This document shows, piece after piece, positions 53,321 through 63,321 of a stretch of DNA of 64,000 nt; positions within the stretch are counted from its first letter, which is position 1, and every line of letters begins with the position of its first letter. The DNA comes from Picochlorum sp. 'celeri' (Eukaryota; Chlorophyta; Trebouxiophyceae). The notes beneath the pieces were generated by a model. It saw nothing but the letters and a program-made list of their open reading frames with translations, was not told where the DNA came from and did not search any database. The position numbers and the translations under genes are program-made. The stretch spans positions 434,001-498,000 of the forward strand of contig JAACMV010000019.1 of the NCBI GenBank assembly GCA_010909725.1, written 5' to 3'.

Positions 53321-55372
53321 ATGCACATGATTCTGCTTCTCATACTGGTGTTCCATTCTACTCTGCATGTACAGAATCTGAATTGGGATCCTAGGATTGG
53401 AATAGTCATGGAAGGGAGCAAGGTTGCTGCCCCAGAGAGGGAAGAGAAAAGCTTGTATGTTGTACAGCCTTTCAAATGTGTGCCTGTGGGGGAGAGGTCA
53501 GAGGTTGGCCTGGTGGCACAGGGGGTTGAGTCTCAATTGAAACAAGTATTTGTGCCGGTTTCCAAAAAGAGGCGTAGGAGGGATGGACGGGAGAGCCAGG
53601 AGCCTGCTCGGCAGTCTGCAAGGAGGACACGAAGAACTTCATTTTCTTTTCCTCCATCTGCTTCTTCGTCCTCCTCTTCTTCCTCAGGGTCACATTCAGA
53701 CCAATCAGAGTATAATGTATCTGATTACAATCCCGAGGAGGGAGAAGAAATAGTAGAGGATCAACCAGTCTCTTCTGATGAGATGAGAGATGATGAGATG
53801 ATGCTTTCTGGCTCTGATGAGTTAAAGCACTCTGATGTGTCAGGAAGTGAAGCATATGGAAATATTGCAGTGATAGATGCGTTCAAGCGCGTGTCCCCTG
53901 GAGCAAGAAATTATGTTGTTCCAATAGTGGTCACCTCAAAAGAGGCTTTGCATCCTCTAGATGGCGATGATACAACGTCAGCCACCATGAGCCTGCCTTC
54001 TGCTGACGATCAAGAAACAGAACAGCAAAGTGCCAAAGAGGAAGAAGAAGAAGCAGATACCACAATGTTGGATGCATTGGCCCTGGCAGTTGAGCAACTT
54101 GTCTCTGCTGATGCACACAAGGCCAAGAGGAGAGCGAAAAAGCCCAAGGTTGTTGTGGCACAAAATAAAGGTAGTCCAATATCCACCTGGTATTCTGGAT
54201 ATGAGGTAGCTTGTGGAATGGCGTATATTCACTCCACAGTGAGGAAGGACTTTGTTCAGCCAGATCCTCTGTATGAAGTTGCCTCAGAGCGGTGGAGGCG
54301 TGTGTCTTGGACACCAGACATGCTGCCACAATTTACAATTCAGGATTCTTTGAAGGGCAGCATTGAGTATTTGAAGTATGCAGCACGGCGAGTAGGAAAT
54401 TTGCATGATCCTCCTGCAAACGTCCAACGCACTGTGATGGATCAGTTTCAGGAATACGAAAGAATCTTGTCAAACATCTCAGACATGAAGCAGTTGCGAG
54501 CACAAAATGGTCAGGCTGCTGGCGATGCGAGGAGACGGAGAAAAGGCACCAAGAAGCCTAAAATGGAGTCGCCGCTCATCTTTTCTCCACGGATTGATTT
54601 GAATGGACTGGGCAGTCCATCGCAGGCCATGGTACATGGCATGTTGCGAAGGAGCACAGCAGTGGTTGAAGGAGATCCAGCTGCAAGGACTGATGTCAGG
54701 TGGGGATCGATGTATCAGGCGACCATGCCACCAAAGAAGGAAGATTCTTCAGCGGTTGATGAGGAACGGGAGAGGCGCCTCGGTGGTACACTCATAGCAG
54801 CCTCTGGGACAATCCCTCCACCAAAGAGGCAAAATATTGATGGGCCAATGCGTATGAATAGAGAAGAAAGAGCAGAAAAGATTATGGAAGAATCTGAGAA
54901 GCTAATAAATGCAGCAGGAAGTCTGGCAGATATGCTGGGGCTGAAAAAGATGGGAGCGCACATGGTGAATGCCCTGACAAGCGAGGAACAAGAGGCATTT
55001 GGAAATGGCATGACAAAACATGGAAGAAATTTCAAGCGCATCAAAGACGAATTTCTACCTCATGTGTCTTGTCGTGTCATGGCTGCGTACTATTACGATG
55101 TCTGGAAGCTGCAGCTAATTCCTGCAGCTGTCAAATGGTATCAGGAAAGAGATGAAGAGCGAGCCAGACAGGAAGAGACTCTCAGAGACGAAAAAGCCAG
55201 AAAGGTAGAGATCAAAGATGCATCTAGTAAGAGAAGATTGGTAAAAGATAGCATCACTTGGATTAAATCTGCGGCTAGATCGCCCAGCGGGACAAATTTC
55301 AATAGGCAAATAATACAAGATAGATTACAGAGGGCAAAATCTTGCCGCAAGGCATCACATCAGGATGCGTAA
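53321..55372 (+). CDS. SANT/Myb-domain nuclear protein
   Basis: 683 aa if the ATG at 53321 is used, 654 aa from the ATG at 53408 (MEGSKVAAPERE). The first 29 residues are hydrophobic (MILLLILVFHSTLHVQ) and end at GTACAG, so they may be intron read-through; the second ATG is preferred biologically. A basic region (SKKRRRRDGRESQ), a Ser run, acidic stretches and a second basic patch (KAKRRAKKPKVVV) suggest nuclear localisation. A SANT domain lies at about 575-625 (LTSEEQEAFGNGMTKHGRNF, then KRIKDEFLPHVSCRVMAAYY) with the YYYDVWK ending typical of chromatin SANT domains such as those of ELM2-SANT corepressors. No ELM2 is recognised. It neighbours two MYST acetyltransferases. Confidence 0.65.
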   Translation: MHMILLLILVFHSTLHVQNLNWDPRIGIVMEGSKVAAPEREEKSLYVVQPFKCVPVGERSEVGLVAQGVESQLKQVFVPVSKKRRRRDGRESQEPARQSARRTRRTSFSFPPSASSSSSSSSGSHSDQSEYNVSDYNPEEGEEIVEDQPVSSDEMRDDEMMLSGSDELKHSDVSGSEAYGNIAVIDAFKRVSPGARNYVVPIVVTSKEALHPLDGDDTTSATMSLPSADDQETEQQSAKEEEEEADTTMLDALALAVEQLVSADAHKAKRRAKKPKVVVAQNKGSPISTWYSGYEVACGMAYIHSTVRKDFVQPDPLYEVASERWRRVSWTPDMLPQFTIQDSLKGSIEYLKYAARRVGNLHDPPANVQRTVMDQFQEYERILSNISDMKQLRAQNGQAAGDARRRRKGTKKPKMESPLIFSPRIDLNGLGSPSQAMVHGMLRRSTAVVEGDPAARTDVRWGSMYQATMPPKKEDSSAVDEERERRLGGTLIAASGTIPPPKRQNIDGPMRMNREERAEKIMEESEKLINAAGSLADMLGLKKMGAHMVNALTSEEQEAFGNGMTKHGRNFKRIKDEFLPHVSCRVMAAYYYDVWKLQLIPAAVKWYQERDEERARQEETLRDEKARKVEIKDASSKRRLVKDSITWIKSAARSPSGTNFNRQIIQDRLQRAKSCRKASHQDA

Positions 55373-55415
55373 GCTCTTTTCTCGCTGTTTGATATAATAA
55401 GTTACAATATATTTC

Positions 55416-56918
55416 TTAATCTTTTGAATGATCATGCGGGGTCCAAATGATTTTCGATGGCTCAACCAGGAGCCCTGGTGATCCACATGCTTTGAGATGA
55501 GCCTCCACGGCATGCGGCGCTGCACAAATCACATGCTGACCCTTGATGTACTGGATCATTTTCAAATGCTGCAATGTCGATATAATATCCTCAGGCTTGA
55601 TCATTGTCATCTCGCTAAGCTCTTTTATACTGACCGATCCCTCCATTTCTTTCAAAATAGTCAGCAACGTTCTGGTCCAGTACCCACGATATGACACAAG
55701 TCCAAGATCAGATAATGGTCTCTCTGGAGTTCCTACTTTCTTCTCTATTTTACTTAATTCATAGGAAAATGAAATCAAAAATTTACCGTATCCTCTCCTT
55801 TGATATGCTGGCAATGTCAAAATACATGCCAAATTGCGCCCTTCTTCAGAATACTTTTCCTTGGAGAAATATCCTGTGATGTGGGCACCTCGTTCATCGC
55901 ACTCGCACATGACGTAGAACAGGAAAAAATCCACGTCATACGTGAGAGTTTTATGATCAAGGAATAGTTTGGCCAAATAGCACAGATTTTGGCAGTACTC
56001 CTTTTCTCGTCTCCCATCAATCTCAAACATGGAAATCCCTTTATGCCTGTAAATCTCTGCTCCTGGAGGGTGGAGATTCCGCACCTTTTTCAAGTGCCTC
56101 AACATTTCGTCCCTCTTCTTGAAAAATGCCAAGTCATACTCACAGAAATACAAAGTATTCACGCCATTATACTCTTGTGGCAGGGGAGAGAAGTACCATG
56201 TGTCCATTTGGTATCGTCCAAGCTCAATCTTGCCAATATTCTTCACTTTGGTCACTTCCTCATGATGGCGAAGCTCCTGCTCATCAAAGGCCTCATGCCC
56301 TTCCCCCTCCTCCTCACTATGATCCTCATATCGCCTCTTCTTTGATTTGGGATCATTCGGATCGATTGGCTCTGGCGGAATCACCGTATCCAGGTCCAAC
56401 TTGTCAACAGACACCCATTCATCCATGCGCCTATTCAACTTGCGATAGTGAACATAGTATTGATACTCTCCATTGACTTCCCTGCGATCGACAATCCTTG
56501 CTGGATGCATTTTATCATCCCTCCATTGGCATGATACAAGTGTGTATGGCTCCAACGGCAAGATCACGTCTTCTCGGGGAATTGGTGTTCTCTCCACCAA
56601 CGGTTGAGCAGCAGCAGCAGCAGTTTGTTGACCTGACTCATTGTCCACTTTTTCTGCAGCAACATTCTCCTTGCCTGCACTGCCGCTTTTCCTAGCCTGC
56701 AAATCATGATAGTATTCAAATGAACGCTGAGACTGATATCAGGGAACAGAGGTAGGTTCCAACAACAACGATGACCACTCAATCGCGACCTTTCCGAACC
56801 AAGGGACACTCAAACAAGGGCTTAACGGACACTCTCTCCCCTTTAATCCATTACATATGTCTACTATATCATTAAATCATACCTTTTGCTGCGCCCGACT
56901 GGTTCGTCGAACTGCCAT
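55416..56918 (-). CDS. MYST-family histone acetyltransferase, HAM/Tip60-type, copy 1
   Basis: Exons 56918-56883 (12 codons, MAVRRTSRAQQK) and 56696-55416 with a 186-nt intron give 438 aa, like plant HAM1/2. It acetylates histone H4 in the nucleus. Chromo-barrel domain at about 50-125 (VSCQWRDDKMHPARIVDRRE and YYVHYRKLNRRMDEWV); MYST domain from about 170 (IELGRYQMDTWYFSPLP), with KLFLDHKTL, catalytic Cys303 in NLACILTLP, acetyl-CoA loop QRRGYGKFL and the Glu of SFSYELSKIE. The MYST zinc finger is degenerate: CEYDL replaces CxxC and KKV replaces the last Cys, with only one Cys and the His left. It is 91 nt downstream of its tandem paralog and 43 nt from the convergent SANT gene. Confidence 0.92.
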
Positions 56919-57009
56919 GCCGTGTTTCTTTCGATGGAAATGCCGTTAGTCTTGTTCCAACTACCAATACTGTCCTAAAGCACTTCCATTACAATACAAC
57001 AAGTTTTTA

Positions 57010-58615
57010 TTAAACATAGTTAGGGTTGGGAGACCAAACAATCTTTCTAGGATCCACAGGGAGGCCGACGGATCCACATTTCTTCAAATGCTCATCCAGA
57101 GTGGCAATTGGGGCACAAATCACTGGTTGCCCTTTGACGTACCGAATGAGATTCAGTCTCTTCAGTGTGTAAGTAATGTCTTGCTCTGTGAACATGGTCA
57201 TATCACTCAGTATCTTGACACTCACAGGTCCTTCGACTTCTTTTAATATGTTGCAGATGACTCGTGCCCAATGGCTATCATAGGTGACCTGTCCCATATC
57301 TGACAGTGGGGTCTCTGGGGTGCCAACTTTCTTCTCAATTTTGCTTAACTCATATGAAAATGAAACGAGGAATTTTCCGTAGCCTCGTCGCTGGTATGCA
57401 GGTATAGCCAATATGCAGGATAGATTGAACTTTCTTGTTGGAGCCTTTTCTTTTGAAAAATACCCAACCACGTGAGCACCTCGTTCATCGCACTCGCACA
57501 TGACGTAGAACATGAAATCATTGATGCAACATTCAACTGATTTATGATCTAGGAACATTTTCGCGAGCGAGCACAAGTTTCTACAATATTCAGTTGCTTC
57601 ATCTCCATCCACTTCAAACATGGATATCCCATTATTTCGATAAATCTCATTCCCAGGCGGATGCTGTATCCGAACCTTTCTCAAATGACGCAAGAGTTGT
57701 TCTCGAGAGACATAATACGTCAGATCATACTCGCAAAAGTATAATTTCTTGAACCCAGAGTATTCAGGAGGCAGTGGGGAGAAGTACCACACGTCCATCG
57801 TATGTCGCCCTAACTCAATCTGTTCGACATTTTTCACTTTTGTTGCTTCTTCATGAGCTCTAATCTTTTGCTGAGAGAATCCGTGATGGCCATCATCTTC
57901 GCTATGAATCTCCTCATATTTTGGCTTTTTAGTCCTGCAGGAAAACAGATGCTCATGGATACTCGCAGGCAGGATCAGACGAGACCAACGATATCTATTA
58001 TCATTATTATTATATACGTACTTTGGATCCACGGCATCCAGTAAACGGGGTGGAATAATGCTATCCTTATCAAAATCCTCTAAAAGTTTCCAGCAGTCCA
58101 TACGCCTATCAACGCCTCTGTAATGTACGTAGTACTCCCAATCGTCTGCTCCACCACCTTTCAAAGGTCTTCTCTCAATAATACGAGCAGGCCGCATCGT
58201 TCCATCCCTCCACGTACAGTTCAACTGAGTATGTGGAAGAAGAGGCAGTTCTACTTCACTCCATGGAATAGGTTCCCTCTCCTCAGGCTTTGGTGCTTCC
58301 GGCTGTGCCTGCGTCTCTGGAACAGCAGCAGGAGAAGCCTGGACATTTTCTTTCACGAGGTTCTCCTTCCCTCTCTTTTGCTTCTTATTCTTCTGCAAAA
58401 AAAGGCACGCCGTGAGACAACGTTGGAAAAACCCATTCCCATGGGGTCACCACGCCACCAGATCCCATTAATTGTCCATGTTGATACAAAATATCTCCTC
58501 TTCATCGCCCCATCAGTAGCTTGAGCGATGATGGACCTAAAACCGCGCACGCACGCATTCTCCGAAAACGCCTCAGCGAAATCAAATACAGTGGCCGTAC
58601 CTTTTGTGCCCTCAT
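57010..58615 (-). CDS. MYST-family histone acetyltransferase, HAM/Tip60-type, copy 2
   Basis: Exons 58615-58601 (MRAQK), 58392-58022 and 57934-57010; introns of 208 and 87 nt; 436 aa. The 87-nt intron is stop-free and in frame, so an uninterrupted reading frame wrongly inserts 29 residues between DPK and TKKPKYEE; the paralog reads DPKSKKRRYED with no intron there. Chromo-barrel (LNCTWRDGTMRPARIIERR, HYRGVDRRMDCW), MYST domain with Cys302 in NLSCILAIP, QRRGYGKFLVSF and YELSKIEKK are intact. The zinc finger is degenerate as in copy 1 (CEYDLTYY, RKV). It has diverged more than copy 1 (CCINDFMF for the usual DVDFFLF-type strand). An ATG 7 nt before the start opens a two-codon frame (ATGGCATGA) overlapping it. 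Confidence 0.88.
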
Positions 58616-58885
58616 GCCATCGACTTTGCTTTGAAATTATTTGGAAAATCGCGTAATCCCAGCGCAGCAAAGGCGGTCTGGTGTCAAATGAACTCCCAGT
58701 TTATTTTCAGATGCGATGGCAGCTTCTGTCAAGAAAAAATACCGACACAATGTCGTATGAACTGAAAATAAGCGATATACATATAAAGGAGAGTGTCATG
58801 CGGTCTTGCAGTATACGGTGCGACCAATCTGAATAAATGACGGTGGTTTACAGGACCATCTCAATGGGTACACATTCAAAAGGAA

Positions 58886-61800
58886 TCACTCAGATTTGGG
58901 AATCTTCAAGTAGTCTACAACCTCCAGTAAGTCTTCAGGAGGTTCTGAATATTGCATTTTGCCTCTTGCTGTGGGCTTGACAGGCATCCATCTGCTGGGA
59001 AATTCTGCCTCATGGGGCATGTCCAAATTGAAGGCACCACCACCGTGTGATTTCCACCGAGGGTCTTCTCTCCATTCTCTTGGGACATCCCTCAGCCCTA
59101 GAGAATATACCTCGAGATTTCCAGAGGAATCAATGTGAAGACGTAAAAATGCCTTCCTGTCTTCCACCTGGAGGGCTGAGAAGGATTCATCATAATGGAC
59201 ATGGAGCCAGTTTCCTGAGATGTAGAGGTAAACACCAAAAATCAATCCCACTGTTGGAGTCGCCAAGACCCAGAAATACAGCAAGACGCCGATGTAATAT
59301 CCAATCGTCTGAAGTCGTGTCAACGCCGCGATGGAGCCACCTGCAGCGCATGTAGCACTCCTGGAAACAGCAATGGCCTCTGGAACATCAAATATCGCAA
59401 AAAGCCATTTAATGGCGTTTGGATAGAGACCAAAGGTCCAGTATGATAGTATACTGCGGAGGTTTGCTGGATCAGGGAATTGACTTCTTTCGAATTGCCT
59501 GTACCATCGATATAGAGAATGATAGCCATCGCTGCCCACATTTTCATAACGAATAACTGTTTCTATGCCAACTTCAAGCAGCAATAGCAGCGCAATAGCC
59601 GCTGTGAGGTGGAAAAGCGCATGTACAATAGAATAAATAAGCTGTGCGGAAATACCTCCCATTCGAGCCTTGACAGCAAGGGCAAAGCCTCGATACTCTG
59701 GCTTTCTTCGTGCTGCAGGGGCCACACCATGGATAGCTCCAACACCTCCCCCTCGGGCAAAACCATACACCACCAAAAAGAGCAGGAAAAAGGCAAAAAA
59801 TGATACATAAGACTCTGAGAAAATGTACAAAAAGGTGCTACCTATACCGCGCAAAAAGTATCCTACAGCCTCTGATGGTGAGGTGGCATTGAAAATCTGA
59901 GCCACCTCTGTGCATCTTGGCAAGGCTGACAGCACTAATAAATAGTACACCACTCCTCCAATAATGTCGAAACGAGAATTAACGTTCCTAAACGCATGAA
60001 GATTCTGTTTACCGATTCTAAACGAGTCGTCTGGTGTTGGAAACGACGTAATGCACTGATACTCTCCTCCTGCAGAGGGTTTTGGACGATCAGACTTCCT
60101 CATGCTATAGAGACTGGATGAGCTTGGGAAGGATCTTTTTTCTTTCAGCAAGCTCGAAGGTTGCACATGAATTGGTCCAGCCGAGGGATCATGCAGAGGC
60201 CTGAACCGAGCATACGAGAACACGTGCGTGGGATGGAGGAATGCCCCTCCTGAACCACACACAACCAAATGCTCAGCATCGTTCAGTACCCAGCCTGGTG
60301 GAGGAGCTTCCCACTCTGAATCTCTATTATACTTTTCAGACAAGTGGGTAGGGTGAGAAGGCGACGACCCTTCGAGTGGAGATTTCACCCTGAGGCCGGG
60401 CCACCAATTAGGAGGAGACGAACCTTCCAGCGAGACTGGAGTTGTAGACTCCATACTGCCCAATTTTCCTGTTGGGGTGGAACTTGATTTGAAACCAACC
60501 GACCTGGAGTGGTTCTCATCTTCATCGCTCTGTCCGTTCTTTTTAGCGATATTACTAAGCTTACTTATAAGCTGAGCATGAGATTTTTTTGAAAGAACTT
60601 CAGCAGGTTGCCCCTGTCTTTGGCGAGGTGATCCCCCAGGAATTGGTGAACCACCTGCAGGAGTTGGCATGTAGGACGGAGGAACACTGACACCTTCACT
60701 TCCATATCTTTTGAAAGAGTGTCGCATATAGAAGTGAAGATCACCGGCAAGTCTCAGCTTCACCCTGCCTCTTAAAGGTCCTCGTATGAGTTGTCGCAAA
60801 ATCTTACCAGATTCTTCACCGTGGCCCCAGAACCAGTCAACCAGCCACTGGGGACAATGAGTCACTATAATTGCACGATCTGTAGAAGACATCCTTTCTT
60901 CTGCAATTTTTGCAAAATATCTGTACTGACACATGTCAATGTCCTCCTCCAATGCTAAATCAACACCAAAAAGCCACCATCCATGAGGCAATTTTAATGC
61001 AAAATATGACTTCTCCTGTGGAAGTAACCAGCCTCCAATCCATCCTCGATGTATGACATTGCGTTGAAAAGTTTCCAATCCATCAATCCAATCATGATTC
61101 CCTGGGATCATGAATGATGTAGGGCCTTGGTATGATCGCAGTGCTTGCACCTTTAGACACATCTTGCAAGGGGAATCACAAGAATCTTCCTGCTTTTTCT
61201 GAGAACACGCCAGGCACTTTTCCATAGAAGATAGATAGTATTGCATCGGAAGATCAGGCTTATTGACAACCAAATGTCCTGAGTACACATGAGGAGGCGA
61301 TTGAAATGCATCCTGGTATGGTTTGAATAGCCTCATTTCATATGTCTCATCTGCATTTCATGATACGCAAATCAGTGTCTATTCTCTTATCCTTTTATGA
61401 GAAGTGAAACATACCTGTGGGATTAGGATACGCCAAGTCCCCTCCATGGATTAACGTGTCGCCTCTGGGAAGCATACGTCTTCCACCTGTCTCCCCCTCC
61501 TTTTCAGCCATTTCCTCTGGCAGATTGACAAATATTCTTTTGGAAGCCAGACATCTCGCTATAGAGTAGGTTGAATTACCACCATCTCCTGTATCAGCGC
61601 AAAAATCAAGCCATAATTCTTTCTTCTCCGACAAGTGTTCGAACGTATAGCCATCACCTTCAGCAGGACCATACTCAGAATGAACAGAAGTCCTCTCAAA
61701 CGGGGTCGCCGACAACATTGTTCTCATATCGAATCTTCCAACAAACACCTTCACAGAGACAATCAATTCGATCAGCGTGTTGAGCAAATCCGCTGAAGTC

Positions 61801-62909
61801 CCAGAATACCATGGGAACATTGGCAAAAAATTTGGGGATGGAGTGTGATCAGGAACCTTCCTTCCTACAATCATACTTGGCAAAATATCCTCGTCATCTC
61901 GCTCATCTCCTTTTGGATGGAAAAATGAAGAGACTGTTTTTAACGGTCCAGTGATCGTCGCACTATTCCACAGAAAGTCAAGCTCGGAGAGAGATCCAAA
62001 GCTGCCTGCCCCATTCAAAGGTGGGCTGTCCCCATTCTCCAAAGCACTCTTTCTGCCCGATGATTTTCTTTTCATTCGAGAACTTCCACTTCTCTGGTAG
62101 GTTGCCATAGTTGAGCAGCGCACAAAATAGGCTGCTACGAAATCGGCACCACTATTGCAAAGAAAGAGGAAAAACAAAGTCAGCCATGTTGTAAACACTG
62201 GAGAAATGTATCCATCCATCAAAACAGCAGTCTCATCAACCAAGGTCGTGTTTGTACTCTCGCCTTCTCCATAAATCACCCATCGTGAAAAAATCTGATA
62301 TTGGTGAGATGATATGGGCCTCAACAAATCACTACAAATGTAATTTCTAAAAGAATCATCTGGGTGAATCTTTCTGCGATACTCTGGGGAATTCCCACAA
62401 AAAGAATAATATGTAGAGCATGCCAATGCTAAATTCATCGAATTCAAAACCACCACACTAAAGATTTCTTTTGAACTGGGAGGAATATACAAAAGCCTCT
62501 TTGAGACACCACGTATGCTTGTCAAAAAGCCATATGTGCTCGCAAGAATCCCCAGCAGAGCACATGACATCAAAAATATCGTCAAAATGATTGATACGTC
62601 CGCTTTGATATCGAAACCGAGGGACTCGAAAGAAGGCATATGGTAAAACACAGCAGCACAGAGCCACATGGCATATACTGTATTCCAGTTGATATAGGCT
62701 GAAGATGCGGAGCCTAGTCGCTTCCGAATCAATGGTCTAACGTAGAGATATGCAAATAGCATCAAAAACCCATACAAGTAGAACCATTTCTTATTAATAT
62801 GATACCTTTGAACAATGCCCTGACAGCTGTCATACCCAGCTGCTAAAGCCGTTGCCATGGCCGTTATGTACACGGCATACTGTGTATGCCGAAACTGAGT
62901 CGGTGACAT
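58886..62909 (-). CDS. Polytopic membrane calcineurin-like metallophosphoesterase
   Basis: Exons 62909-61415 and 61350-58886 with a 64-nt intron give 1319 aa. The N-terminal 290 residues hold about six hydrophobic segments (WFYLYGFLMLFAYLYV, VSIILTIFLMSCALLGILAS, VFTTWLTLFFLFLC and others). A metallophosphoesterase core follows: LIHGGDLAYPNPT, a Cys-rich insert (CLACSQKKQEDSCDSPCKMC), MIPGNHDWIDG, AIIVTHCPQWLVDWFWGHG and LRLAGDLHFYMRHSF, with the metal-binding Asp, Asn and His present. The C-terminal third has five or six more helices (GVVYYLLVLSALP, FFAFFLLFLVVYGFA, TAAIALLLLLEVGIE, GVLLYFWVLATPTVGLIFGVYLYIS). Large plant and algal membrane phosphoesterases of this layout exist but have no established substrate. 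A Ser/Pro-rich loop of about 120 residues sits within the second exon. Confidence 0.82.
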
Positions 62910-63321
62910 TATTGTTTTCTATACCATGCTAGGTTCATATACGACAATGTGCACTGCCTGCTCGGTTCTCCTATACTTTTCTACCAACTACTCTGAGGCC
63001 ACTCGCTCAAGGATACAAACCTCGTTGTCAATGTACTTGTGACAAATCACCCTACTGTATTAAATAACCAATAATTTAAATGCAATGAGTGTAATGTAAC
63101 CGTGTTGGTTGATCATGTGGCATGATTTGGCAAAATGCTCCTTGGTTCGAAATTTCGACACGTCCCAATCAAGAGCCAGGAAAGAATATTCCCTTGACGC
63201 AGGGAATCCAGTCAATTCAATTTGAATTCGGGTATACAGTGCGGTGCAAAATACATCTATTACAATTGAATCACTCTAAGAATTGGATCCATTCGATGCA
63301 TCTAGAAATGGAAGAATCATA
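62910..63321. other. Intergenic, LHCII 3' flank and phosphoesterase promoter
   Basis: 412 nt between the LHCII stop and the phosphoesterase ATG, both on the minus strand. Contains AT-rich sequence and no recognisable gene. Confidence 0.45.

Noticed and set aside
53472..53855. Minus-strand ORF of 127 codons within the SANT gene
   Set aside because: It is a shadow of the acidic and Ser-rich coding strand and has no motif; the sense frame runs on for 680 codons.
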